Part shown: one piece after another, positions 16,630-23,665 of the stretch
Position numbering within the stretch: the stretch's first letter is position 1
How the letters are laid out: every line of letters begins with the position of its first letter
NCBI GenBank assembly: GCA_944386165.1
Contig: CALXAA010000009.1
Location: 1 to 64,000, forward strand
Direction: 5' to 3'
Length of the DNA: 64,000 nucleotides
From: an uncultured Clostridia bacterium
GTDB taxonomy: Bacteria; Bacillota; Clostridia; TANB77; CAG-508
Made by a program: the position numbers and the translations under genes
Notes under the pieces: generated by a model
The model's input: only the letters and a program-made list of their open reading frames with translations
What the model was told of the DNA's origin: nothing
Databases searched by the model: none

Positions 16630-17535
16630 ATGAAACGGTATGAAAAATTTGTGCTTGAGGCAGAAAAGGGTATAACCTTTGAAGTCTCAGAGGGAACAAG
16701 TGGAGAGTTAATTATCAGAGCTCTGAACATTGCTACAGCCAATGTCTACTCTACAAACTATGTAAATCCTCCAATTCCAGAAGGATATAAGCATGTCTGT
16801 GGAGAATGGAACAATGGATTTGTAATTGAAAGATGTTCTGATGGAAGCCAGTTTGTATGGATTCCTGTTGGAAGTCTCGACTCTAATGGAACACTTGATG
16901 GAGATCATTTTTCGGAGAAATTCGGCAGACGGGATTATATGAACAATGAATTTTCGGATGATGAATTCAATGAAGCTTTAAATGATGAACTGCTTGAACA
17001 ATTTGAAAGTGTTAAGAAATATGGGGGATTTTATATTTCTCGTTATAACATTTCAAAAAATTCAGAAGGAAAACCACAGTCGGTAAAAGGCGTTATGCCG
17101 TGGGTAAACATCAATTTTGATGATGCCAAGAAGGTTGCATCCACTATCGAAGATAATGAAGCAGTTAAGAGTCATCTGACTTTTGGTGCAGAATATGATT
17201 CGGTATTGGAATGGTTTATCAAAACGCAAGTTAAAACTCTTGCTGAAATTGCAGAGGACTCTACTGAATGGGGCAACCATTGGAATACAGAGAATTCTCC
17301 GAAGAAAGTAGTTGAAACAGGAAGCAGAGAAGAATGGTGTGCTAATAACATCTACGACTTTGCAGGTAATGTAGATGAATGGACACAAGAACAGAACGAA
17401 AGTTCGTATCGTGTTATCCGTGGTGGCTATTACAACAATGTTGGTGTCGATTATCCTGTAGCCTATCGCAATTACTGCTATCCTTTTAACCTCTTTAGCA
17501 GCACTGGTTTTCGTGCCACGCTTTATATTAAGTAG
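16630..17535 (+). CDS. DGR variable (target) protein with FGE-sulfatase/C-type lectin fold
   Basis: The 301-residue product starts at ATG 16630 behind AAGGAGG. Residues about 50-301 resemble formylglycine-generating-enzyme-type domains, the commonest DGR display scaffold: GGFYISRYNIS (132-142), VMPWVNINFDDAKKVA, YDFAGNVDEWTQE (242-254), VIRGG (262-266) and a GFRATL ending. Residues 259-301 are encoded by the variable repeat, where 10 of 14 template Asn codons have changed. It should bind a variable ligand rather than act as an enzyme. No signal peptide or membrane helix is visible. G+C and codon use are clearly higher than in the neighbouring avd and RT genes, which suggests a separate origin. 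Confidence 0.92.
   Translation: MKRYEKFVLEAEKGITFEVSEGTSGELIIRALNIATANVYSTNYVNPPIPEGYKHVCGEWNNGFVIERCSDGSQFVWIPVGSLDSNGTLDGDHFSEKFGRRDYMNNEFSDDEFNEALNDELLEQFESVKKYGGFYISRYNISKNSEGKPQSVKGVMPWVNINFDDAKKVASTIEDNEAVKSHLTFGAEYDSVLEWFIKTQVKTLAEIAEDSTEWGNHWNTENSPKKVVETGSREEWCANNIYDFAGNVDEWTQEQNESSYRVIRGGYYNNVGVDYPVAYRNYCYPFNLFSSTGFRATLYIK
17403..17533 (+). repeat. DGR variable repeat (VR), 131 bp
   Basis: It aligns with the template repeat at 19034-19165 at a constant offset of 1631. The first 25 bases are identical. The core then has 17 substitutions, every one at a template adenine (to T, G or C). An identical stretch ACTGGTTTTCGTGCCACGCT forms the initiation-of-mutagenic-homology region. After it come one C/T change and a one-base gap, then ATATTAAGT again identical. 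It encodes the C-terminus of the variable protein. Confidence 0.95.
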
Positions 17536-17580
17536 CACTGACCACTGTAAAACTATCCTAATTTGTTTCCAAACACAGAT

Positions 17581-17629
17581 AGAAGGAGAGAACTTTGAAA
17601 TTTCAGAGTCTCTTCTTCTTTTTTTTTGA
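17581..17629 (+). terminator. hairpin with T-run just downstream of the VR
   Basis: AGAAGGAGAGAACTTTGAAA pairs imperfectly with TTTCAGAGTCTCTTCTTCT and is followed by T8. It ends the target gene. A hairpin soon after the VR is also known to aid retrohoming in the Bordetella phage DGR, so it may have a second role. Confidence 0.7.
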
Positions 17630-17644
17630 AAGGGGATATATGAG

Positions 17645-18013
17645 ATGGAAAAAAACAAAGATAACAGATTGGTAATAATAGTAAAAATAGAAAAGTATAT
17701 TGAATATATGCTTACAATATTACTTAAACTTCCAAGAACAGAAAAATTTAGTATAGGAACAGAAGTAAAGACAAGTATGTATGAAATGCTAAAAAATATT
17801 CTTTTAGCAAGTAAAATAGATAAAAGTAAAAGACTACAAATTTATAATATCGTTGATAGTAATATATATTATCAAAGAATTTGTATAAGAATGATGTATA
17901 ATCAAAAATGGATAGATGAAAAGAAATACAAACATAGCAACGAGTTACTAGCTGAAATTGGAAAAATTTTAGGAGGACTTATTAAATCTCTAGAGGTGAA
18001 GAAATATGCCTAA
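17645..18013 (+). CDS. avd: DGR accessory variability determinant (Avd)
   Basis: The 122-residue, all-helical basic protein matches the size and style of Avd four-helix bundles. In known DGRs, Avd forms a barrel-shaped pentamer that binds the reverse transcriptase and the template RNA and is needed for cDNA synthesis. Motif-like pieces are IEKYIEYMLTILLKLPRTEK and LQIYNIVDSNIYYQRICIR. The start is ATG 17645 behind AAAGGGG. It overlaps the reverse transcriptase gene by 8 bases, so the two are translationally coupled. Confidence 0.88.
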   Translation: MEKNKDNRLVIIVKIEKYIEYMLTILLKLPRTEKFSIGTEVKTSMYEMLKNILLASKIDKSKRLQIYNIVDSNIYYQRICIRMMYNQKWIDEKKYKHSNELLAEIGKILGGLIKSLEVKKYA

Positions 18014-19019
18014 AACAATTAAAAATATATATGATAATTCAGTATCGTTTGAAAATTTACTAAAAGCACATAAAAAAGCAAGATGTGGAAAAAGAGAAAA
18101 GAAAAAAATAATATTGTTTGAGTTAAAACTAGAACAAGAATTATTAGAATTAGAGAAACAATTAAAAAATGGTACATACAAACATGGTGGTTACACAAAA
18201 TTTAAAATATATGAGCCAAAAGAAAGAATAATTATGGCATCAGAATATAAGGATAGAGTAATACATCAATGGTATGTCGAAAAATTTATAAAGCCATACT
18301 TTGTACCACAATTTATTAGTACATCATATGCTGGAATAGAAGGAAGAGGAATGCATAAAGCGTCTAAAGATGTTCAAAAAGCAATGAGAAGTGCAAAATC
18401 TAAATGGAAGAATTATTACATATTAAAAATGGATGTTACAAAGTATTTTCAAAATATAGACAAAAGAATACTTTGGGAAATATTAAAAAGAAAAATGAAG
18501 GATAAAAAGTTACTATGGTTAACTAGAGAAATTTTATTATCTACAGAAGGCATGGTAGGACTTCCTTTAGGTAATTATACATCTCAAATGTTTGCTAATA
18601 TATATTTAAATGAATTAGATCAATATGTTAAACACAAATTAAAATGCAGATATTATTACAGATATATGGATGATATGGTTATAATGTGCGAAAATAAAGA
18701 AATTGCAAAAGATAGTTTAAATAATATAACTAAATTTTTAAAAGAAAATTTAAAATTAACTTTAAACTCAAAAACAAGAATTTTTAAAGATATACAAGGG
18801 GTTAATTTTTGTGGTTATAAAATCAATGAGAAAAGACTAAAAATAAGGCATACAAGTAAATGTAGAATGAAAAGAAAATTAAAAAGATATACAAGACAAT
18901 TGAAAGAAGGCAAAATAACATTACCTGAGATACAAAGAAGTATAGCAGGTTGGCTAGGCTATGTTAAACATGCAGATTCTTATAATTTAAGAAAAAGTAT
19001 GTTTTATATAGAGGGATAG
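18006..19019 (+). CDS. DGR-type reverse transcriptase
   Basis: The 337-residue product starts at ATG 18006, within the end of avd, behind GAGGTG. Motif 3 is MDVTKYFQNID (catalytic Asp143), motif 4 is LPLGNYTSQ (186-194) and motif 5 is YMDD (220-223). The LGxxxSQ form of motif 4 is the mark of the DGR clade; group II intron enzymes have QG instead, and there is no maturase or endonuclease domain. It copies template-repeat RNA with errors at adenines. The template repeat begins 15 bases after its stop. Confidence 0.95.
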   Translation: MPKTIKNIYDNSVSFENLLKAHKKARCGKREKKKIILFELKLEQELLELEKQLKNGTYKHGGYTKFKIYEPKERIIMASEYKDRVIHQWYVEKFIKPYFVPQFISTSYAGIEGRGMHKASKDVQKAMRSAKSKWKNYYILKMDVTKYFQNIDKRILWEILKRKMKDKKLLWLTREILLSTEGMVGLPLGNYTSQMFANIYLNELDQYVKHKLKCRYYYRYMDDMVIMCENKEIAKDSLNNITKFLKENLKLTLNSKTRIFKDIQGVNFCGYKINEKRLKIRHTSKCRMKRKLKRYTRQLKEGKITLPEIQRSIAGWLGYVKHADSYNLRKSMFYIEG

Positions 19020-19033
19020 ACTTTAAAAAGGCA

Positions 19034-19165
19034 TTCGTATCGTGTTATCCGTGGTGGCAATTACAACAATAATGGAAACAATTATCCTGTAGCCTATCGC
19101 AATTACAACAATCCTAATAACAACTATAACAACACTGGTTTTCGTGCCACGCTCTAATATTAAGT
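19034..19165 (+). repeat. DGR template repeat (TR), 132 bp
   Basis: This is the invariant donor for the VR. Its core holds about 36 adenines and 14 AAY (Asn) codons; randomising AAY gives many amino acids but no stop codon. Translated in the VR frame it reads SYRVIRGGNYNNNGNNYPVA at first, then more Asn, and hits a stop right after GFRATL. It has no start codon of its own and is expected to act as RNA. Order VR-avd-RT-TR, all on the plus strand. Confidence 0.95.
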
Positions 19166-19311
19166 CAGATTATATATTTTATGGAATATATACAGTATAG
19201 GTATTAGATATTAAAGGAAGTCTATTCCTTCTTAAAAGCAATTTTAAGTAAATATGAATTATAAAAGTATATGTATTAGTAAATTGAAAAATTGAATATA
19301 TGTATACTTTT
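19166..19311 (+). ncRNA. candidate 3' spacer of the DGR template RNA
   Basis: A stretch of 146 bases without a gene lies between the TR and the convergent DUF6076 gene. It contains a small hairpin AAGGAA/TTCCTT (19214-19230). In the Bordetella phage DGR, about 140 bases downstream of TR fold, bind Avd and prime cDNA synthesis. The matching position and length suggest the same here; there is no direct proof. Confidence 0.45.
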
Positions 19312-20472
19312 CTATTTCCAATACAAACCACTTAATTTCTTCAATTCTATTTTAAAATCTTCTATTTGTTCATTAGTATAAGTATCTCTTAATTCTCTAG
19401 CTTTTTCAGACCATTCTTTGAATTGTTTTTCTTTAAATTCTTTCGTATGATTATAGTGTAAACCATGCATTCTTTTATATTCTCTGTTGTATTCCTTTAA
19501 AATTGAACTATTTTGAACTTTTTCTTTTTGTTTATTTAATGCTCCAATTTCTTTACAAGTTTTTCCAGTATTTAAATATAAGTTATTGCAATATTTTTGG
19601 TCATTTCTTCCTTTTTGATTTGGATTTTTACTACTGGTTACAGGAATAAATAATTTTCCACAATTTTCACATTTATTGATAGTAAAATTATTTTGAATTA
19701 CTTTAAATAACTCAAATCTAATTTGTTCTTCCGTATTTTCCAATTCATAGACTTCTTCTACTGCTATATGCTTTTCTTTTATTAATTTAACTACATCCTC
19801 TACATCTAATCTTCTTTCTTGTAGTGATAACCCTTTATCACATACATATTTTGTTTTAAATTTAGTATCTAAAAAAATTGCATGTGCTGGATTAATATTA
19901 AGATAGTGTATGTCAAAAACTCGTTTTGCCTCATATAAATATAGTCTTTCTTCTGTACTTAAATTTCTTACAATAGAGTTATTAGAATATTTATTTATCA
20001 ATTCTAATCTCTTTTTTAAATCAGTCTTTTTTTCCATAAGATTTTCTATTAATAAGTCTCTTATAGTTTCAAAGTATTTTATATATTCATTATGTTTTTT
20101 AGTCGATACTTTTTCAATGTTATAAGTAAATTCATGAAGGATAAGCTCTATTGTATAAGGGTTTTCTTGTATTTCCTCATAAAGTTCTTTCGCATAGTAT
20201 TTTGGATTTTCAATAAAAACGCCAATTTGAGATTTAAATAATAGGTCAGTTCTAAATACTTTAGAATTATATGTTTTAACAATTATATCTATTAAGACTT
20301 GTGTATAAAAATGAGTATATGGAGAAAATTCTAAACATGCTCTAACTATTTGAAACATTTTAAAGAAACAATTCAATTTTTCATCCATAGTATCTGCTTC
20401 TTTAGCAGTACATAGTAGTTCTATTAATTGTGTATAAATTGCCTTCAATTTATCAAAATCTTCATAACTCAT
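19312..20472 (-). CDS. DUF6076-type zinc-finger protein (N-terminus probably frameshifted)
   Basis: The 386-residue frame is mostly helical. A Cys-x2-Cys ... Cys zinc motif lies around residue 280 (CENCGKLFIPV ... YCNN ... CKEIG), as in DUF6076 proteins of clostridial mobile elements, followed by a coiled-coil, Lys-rich tail. The listed ATG 20472 has no ribosome binding site. A better start is ATG 20593 (GGAGG at 20604-20608), whose frame would join this one if one base were removed from an A6 run. Function is unknown. It is convergent to the DGR. Confidence 0.6.
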   Translation of the reverse strand: MSYEDFDKLKAIYTQLIELLCTAKEADTMDEKLNCFFKMFQIVRACLEFSPYTHFYTQVLIDIIVKTYNSKVFRTDLLFKSQIGVFIENPKYYAKELYEEIQENPYTIELILHEFTYNIEKVSTKKHNEYIKYFETIRDLLIENLMEKKTDLKKRLELINKYSNNSIVRNLSTEERLYLYEAKRVFDIHYLNINPAHAIFLDTKFKTKYVCDKGLSLQERRLDVEDVVKLIKEKHIAVEEVYELENTEEQIRFELFKVIQNNFTINKCENCGKLFIPVTSSKNPNQKGRNDQKYCNNLYLNTGKTCKEIGALNKQKEKVQNSSILKEYNREYKRMHGLHYNHTKEFKEKQFKEWSEKARELRDTYTNEQIEDFKIELKKLSGLYWK

Positions 20473-20593
20473 TATTGCAAATTCATAAAGTTTATCTCCA
20501 ATATTATATTCAAAATCATGAGTAGCACCGAAAAACTCTCCGATTATTTTTTATTACAATTTTATTATTTTTAAGTGTGAAATTAGTTATCAT

Positions 20594-20931
20594 ATCAATG
20601 TTTCCTCCATTTTCAAAAATAGAATATAGCTATTTCGATTTTTAATTTATCTATAGACTTGCAAAAATGTATTTACAACACTTTTTAAGGCTCTTATAAT
20701 AAAAATTGCAAGTAGAAAATAGCACGTGTAAATAATTATTTTCTATTATAGTATAGCACATTGAAAATTGAATAGCAAACTACAAGCACAGATAATGAAA
20801 CTTTCGTCTGGCTAACGTGATGTAAAGGGGCGATTCTCTAAAAAGAGGAATGAGGGCAAATCTCATATGGGATTAAATCCACTTGTGGCTTTTAGTAATA
20901 AGGACAAAGAATAAAACAATATAATTTATAA
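20594..20931 (+). other. intergenic region with inverted repeat and several hairpins
   Basis: No gene is seen. TAGAAAATA (20713-20721) and TATTTTCTA (20737-20745) form a perfect 9-bp inverted repeat that may be an operator. From about 20810 to 20895 the sequence is richer in G+C than its surroundings, with short stems in a row: ATTC.TCT/AGAGGAAT, ATGAG/CTCAT, GGAT/ATCC and CCAC/GTGG. This could be a structured leader RNA for the small ORF downstream. Confidence 0.4.
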
Positions 20932-21117
20932 ATGGAAGTGGAGGTGAATACACTGGAAAAGCAGAATAAGAAAGATACAAATACTAATAAAAAAGCAAAA
21001 GACAAACTACCATTTGCAGTTTTTATATGTCCAAAATTAAATATGGGTGATAGTAAAGATTATAAACAGGTATTCACCGATATTATATCTGATAGAATAC
21101 AAGAAAAATACAAATAA
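20932..21117 (+). CDS. small hypothetical protein of the element
   Basis: A frame of 61 codons: a Lys/Asn-rich head, then LPFAVFICPKLNMGDSKDY and a short tail. The start is uncertain: ATG 20932 has no ribosome binding site, while GGAGGTG at 20941-20947 would serve a start a few codons later, where only CTG is found. I recognise no family. Its size and place in the element would suit a regulator or directionality factor, but nothing in the sequence proves this. Confidence 0.4.
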   Translation: MEVEVNTLEKQNKKDTNTNKKAKDKLPFAVFICPKLNMGDSKDYKQVFTDIISDRIQEKYK

Positions 21118-21181
21118 AAATGATAAAAACAATTGCATAAATTATTCATTTTATGCTAAAATAGATAAGGAGGAGAAAAAA

Positions 21182-21508
21182 TTGAACGAAGATTTATTAA
21201 ATATTGAAATTATAAGAGAATATATAGCAAAAAGAAAAATAGATTGGACAAAGCATTGCTTAAACAGATTAAATCAAAGAAATATTTTAATATCTGATGT
21301 GAAAACTGCAATTAATAATGGAAATATAATAGAATATTATTATGATGATTATCCATATCCAAGTTGCTTGATTTTAGGATATAATACAAATAATAAGATA
21401 ATACATATAGTATGTGGAGTAAGTGAAGACACTGTTCATATGATAACGGCATATTATCCAAATACGGATAAATGGGAAGAAAATATGAAAACAAGGAGGA
21501 AAAAATAA
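21182..21508 (+). CDS. DUF4258-domain protein, likely toxin of a toxin-antitoxin pair
   Basis: The 108-residue product starts at TTG 21182, fixed by AAGGAGGAG seven bases upstream. WTKHCLNRLNQRNILISDV, then YPYPSCLILGYN and IIHIVCGV, are typical of DUF4258, a small fold related to mRNA-cleaving toxins of the RelE/MqsR kind. Its stop overlaps the next start by one base (TAATG), giving tight coupling with a YgiT-type zinc-finger gene. This pairing is common in mobile elements and is read as toxin plus antitoxin by analogy with MqsRA. Confidence 0.75.
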   Translation: MNEDLLNIEIIREYIAKRKIDWTKHCLNRLNQRNILISDVKTAINNGNIIEYYYDDYPYPSCLILGYNTNNKIIHIVCGVSEDTVHMITAYYPNTDKWEENMKTRRKK

Positions 21509-21738
21509 TGAATTGTTTTATGTGTAAAGGAAATCTAGAAGAAAAGAAAGTAAATTATGTAGTTGATTTAGAAGATACAATTATTATTATTAAAGGAGTT
21601 CCAGCAAAAGTATGTACTCAATGTGGAGAACAATACTTTGATGATGAAACAGCAGAAAACATTGAAAAAATTGTAAATCAGTTAAAGCAATTAGCAACAG
21701 AAGTAACAATTGTAAATTATAAAGAAAAGGTTGCATAA
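21508..21738 (+). CDS. YgiT-type zinc-finger protein, likely antitoxin
   Basis: The 76-residue product starts at ATG 21508 behind AAGGAGG. Two Cys pairs (MNCFMCKGNLEEKK and VCTQCGEQYFDDE) form the MqsA/YgiT N-terminal zinc finger. The protein is shorter than MqsA and lacks its C-terminal HTH. It probably neutralises the DUF4258 protein and helps retain the element. Confidence 0.8.
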   Translation: MNCFMCKGNLEEKKVNYVVDLEDTIIIIKGVPAKVCTQCGEQYFDDETAENIEKIVNQLKQLATEVTIVNYKEKVA

Positions 21739-21841
21739 TATTAAAAATAAAAAATTATTTGATTTTGATTGTATAATATAGTATACTAATAATAGCTTTA
21801 AAGTAAATGTACTGTTTAAGTCAGCAGTAATCACATAAACT

Positions 21842-21879
21842 AAGAATTAGGTGCGGTAAACCCTAGTTCTTATTTTTTT
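21842..21879 (+). terminator. intrinsic terminator
   Basis: AAGAATTAGG and CCTAGTTCTT form a stem with a G-rich loop, followed by T7. It separates the toxin-antitoxin pair from the recombinase promoter. Confidence 0.8.
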
Positions 21880-21930
21880 GAATAAAAATGAAATTTACAT
21901 GTAAAATGTCTATAAAATTTAATAAAAATA

Positions 21931-21959
21931 TTGAAAATCTTCAAGTTTTAATATATAAT
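21931..21959 (+). promoter_or_regulatory. recombinase promoter, TTGAAA-N17-TATAAT
   Basis: Near-consensus hexamers with 17-base spacing, 62 bases before the recombinase start. The gene therefore has its own strong promoter. Confidence 0.8.
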
Positions 21960-22021
21960 AGCGACAATAAAGTAACACATAAAGTGAAATGTTATTGATG
22001 CATTATAAATGGAGGTGCAAA

Positions 22022-23665
22022 ATGAAAAAGTCTAATGAAGAAAAAAGAGTTGTAATTTATTGCAGAGAAAGTAGAGATGACTATGGTGAAAACTATGAAA
22101 GAATTGAAACACAAAGAGATTTACTTATAAAATATTGTAAAGGTCATGGATATACAAATATAGTAGGTATTATAATGGATGATGACAAAAGTGGTACAGA
22201 CTTTAGTAGATTTGATGATATAAGAGAAAGAGCAAAAAATAAAGAAATAGATGTAATCATTTTTAAAAACTCTGCAAGACTTGGAAGAAATCAAAAGGAA
22301 GCATTAGACTTTGTAGAATACCTAGAAGAACAAGGTGTAGAAATAATATTTGAAGATGAACAATATAATGAAGAAATGTTTGGACTATATGCGTGGTTTA
22401 ATGAAAGAAGAGCAAGAGATGATAGTAAAAATATAAGAAGAAATTTAAGACATAAAATAGAAGAAGGAGATTTACTCGTGAAAGCAATTTATGGATATAA
22501 CAAAGATGGAAAAAAATTAGTAATAAATGAAGAAACAGCTCCTGCCGTCAAAGAAATATTTGAATTATATTCTAAAGACTGGGGGTATCAAAAGATTGCA
22601 ACTTATTTGAATAAAAAAGGAATACCAACACCATCTCAAAGCAGAAATTTTGCAAATGCAAAACAAACTGCAAATTGGAAAGCACAGCATATAGTAAGAA
22701 TATTAGATGACAGAAGATATATTGGAGATTATGTAGGGGGACATACTGAAAAAGTAAGTTTTAAATCCAAAAAAACAAGAGTAAAAGATGAGTCAGAATG
22801 GACTATAATTGAAAACCATCATGAGCCAATTATTGATAAAGAATTATTTGAAAAAGTACAAAAAATTAGAAAGAAAAGAAAAAAAGAAAGTGATAAATAT
22901 AATAATGGTTTCAAGTTTGTAGATGTAGAAAACAATTTATACTCAGGACTTTTGTATTGTGGAAGATGTGGAACTGCAATGTATAAAAGAAAAGGAACAA
23001 GTGGAACAAGAAAAAGACCAGATAGTTATTTATGTAAAAAATATTGTAATGAGGGAGCAATAAAGGATATAAGACCAGATTATGGTTGTAAACCTCATAG
23101 AGTTAGGATTGAGTATTTAGACCAAATCGTAAATGCTTATATAGATAACTTAATTAGCAATCCAGAATTTAAAGATTTTGTAATGAACAATGTAAAAGCA
23201 ATTAATACAAATAAAGATACTTTAGAAAAAGATTTAAATAAACAAAAGCAAGCTATAGAAAAATTAGAAAAACAATTCAAACAAGTATATGAAGATAAGC
23301 TAAATGACCTAATTCCAGAATTTATATATAAAGACAAAAAGCAAGAATTAGAAAAGAAGTTAAAAAATGAAAAGGAAAAATTACAAGAAACAGAAAACAA
23401 GTTTAATACATTAAATAAACTAGAAGATAAAGAAGATTTAATCTTCAAAGCAATAGATGACATCAAGAAAAATGGACTAACAAAAGAAGAACTATCAAGA
23501 TTATTTGATAAAATCGTAGTATTTGATCCAAAAGAAATAACAAAAGAGCAAAAGGAAGAATATAACCTAAATGATGAAATGTACAAAGAACTCTATGAAA
23601 ATGGAGGTCTAGCATTCCATTTGAAGTTTATGTATCCACAAACTATCACAAACAGGAGGATGTGA
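22022..23665 (+). CDS. large serine recombinase of the element (integrated-form C-terminus)
   Basis: The 547-codon product starts at ATG 22022 behind GGAGGTG. The resolvase domain has nucleophile Ser17 in VIYCRESRDD and FKNSARLGRN. A recombinase domain (about 150-270), a zinc ribbon (LYCGRCGTAMYKRK ... CKKYC) and a long coiled coil (about 380-470) follow. It should integrate and excise the element. The last codons cross the right att core: 23656 is element, while the Arg-Met-stop after it is coded by murA. In the circle the frame continues 22 codons into the left end. No terminator follows in the integrated state, so transcripts run into the murA 3' part. Confidence 0.94.
   Translation: MKKSNEEKRVVIYCRESRDDYGENYERIETQRDLLIKYCKGHGYTNIVGIIMDDDKSGTDFSRFDDIRERAKNKEIDVIIFKNSARLGRNQKEALDFVEYLEEQGVEIIFEDEQYNEEMFGLYAWFNERRARDDSKNIRRNLRHKIEEGDLLVKAIYGYNKDGKKLVINEETAPAVKEIFELYSKDWGYQKIATYLNKKGIPTPSQSRNFANAKQTANWKAQHIVRILDDRRYIGDYVGGHTEKVSFKSKKTRVKDESEWTIIENHHEPIIDKELFEKVQKIRKKRKKESDKYNNGFKFVDVENNLYSGLLYCGRCGTAMYKRKGTSGTRKRPDSYLCKKYCNEGAIKDIRPDYGCKPHRVRIEYLDQIVNAYIDNLISNPEFKDFVMNNVKAINTNKDTLEKDLNKQKQAIEKLEKQFKQVYEDKLNDLIPEFIYKDKKQELEKKLKNEKEKLQETENKFNTLNKLEDKEDLIFKAIDDIKKNGLTKEELSRLFDKIVVFDPKEITKEQKEEYNLNDEMYKELYENGGLAFHLKFMYPQTITNRRM
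23653..23656 (+). other. right attachment-site core (attR), CAGG
   Basis: CAGG matches the left core; AGGATGTGAAATAGG of murA follows. The inferred empty site is TATCCAGG-AGGATGTGAA, the MurA codons for Tyr-Pro-Gly-Gly-Cys-Glu. Confidence 0.85.

Larger units (their letters stand above)
12424..23656 (+). mobile_element. 11.2-kb integrative mobilizable element in murA, carrying a diversity-generating retroelement
   Basis: The borders follow from rejoining murA: 12423 to 23657 restores an unbroken 416-codon gene. Contents in order: 3' tail and terminator of the recombinase gene, HTH protein, oriT, MobV relaxase, ribbon-helix-helix gene, DDE transposase, DGR (variable protein, Avd, reverse transcriptase, template repeat), DUF6076 gene, a small ORF, a DUF4258/YgiT pair and a large serine recombinase. 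There are no coupling-protein or type IV secretion genes, so it should be mobilized in trans by a helper. No replication gene is certain. The HTH gene could be one. Confidence 0.92.

Noticed and set aside
16630-17535. Genuine formylglycine-generating enzyme
   Set aside because: The fold matches, but the C-terminus is the DGR variable repeat, no sulfatase is nearby and active-site conservation cannot be seen.
18006-19019. Reverse transcriptase as a group II intron or retron enzyme
   Set aside because: There is no maturase or endonuclease domain and no intron ends; motif 4 is LGxxxSQ, and a matched TR/VR pair with adenine-only changes lies on either side.
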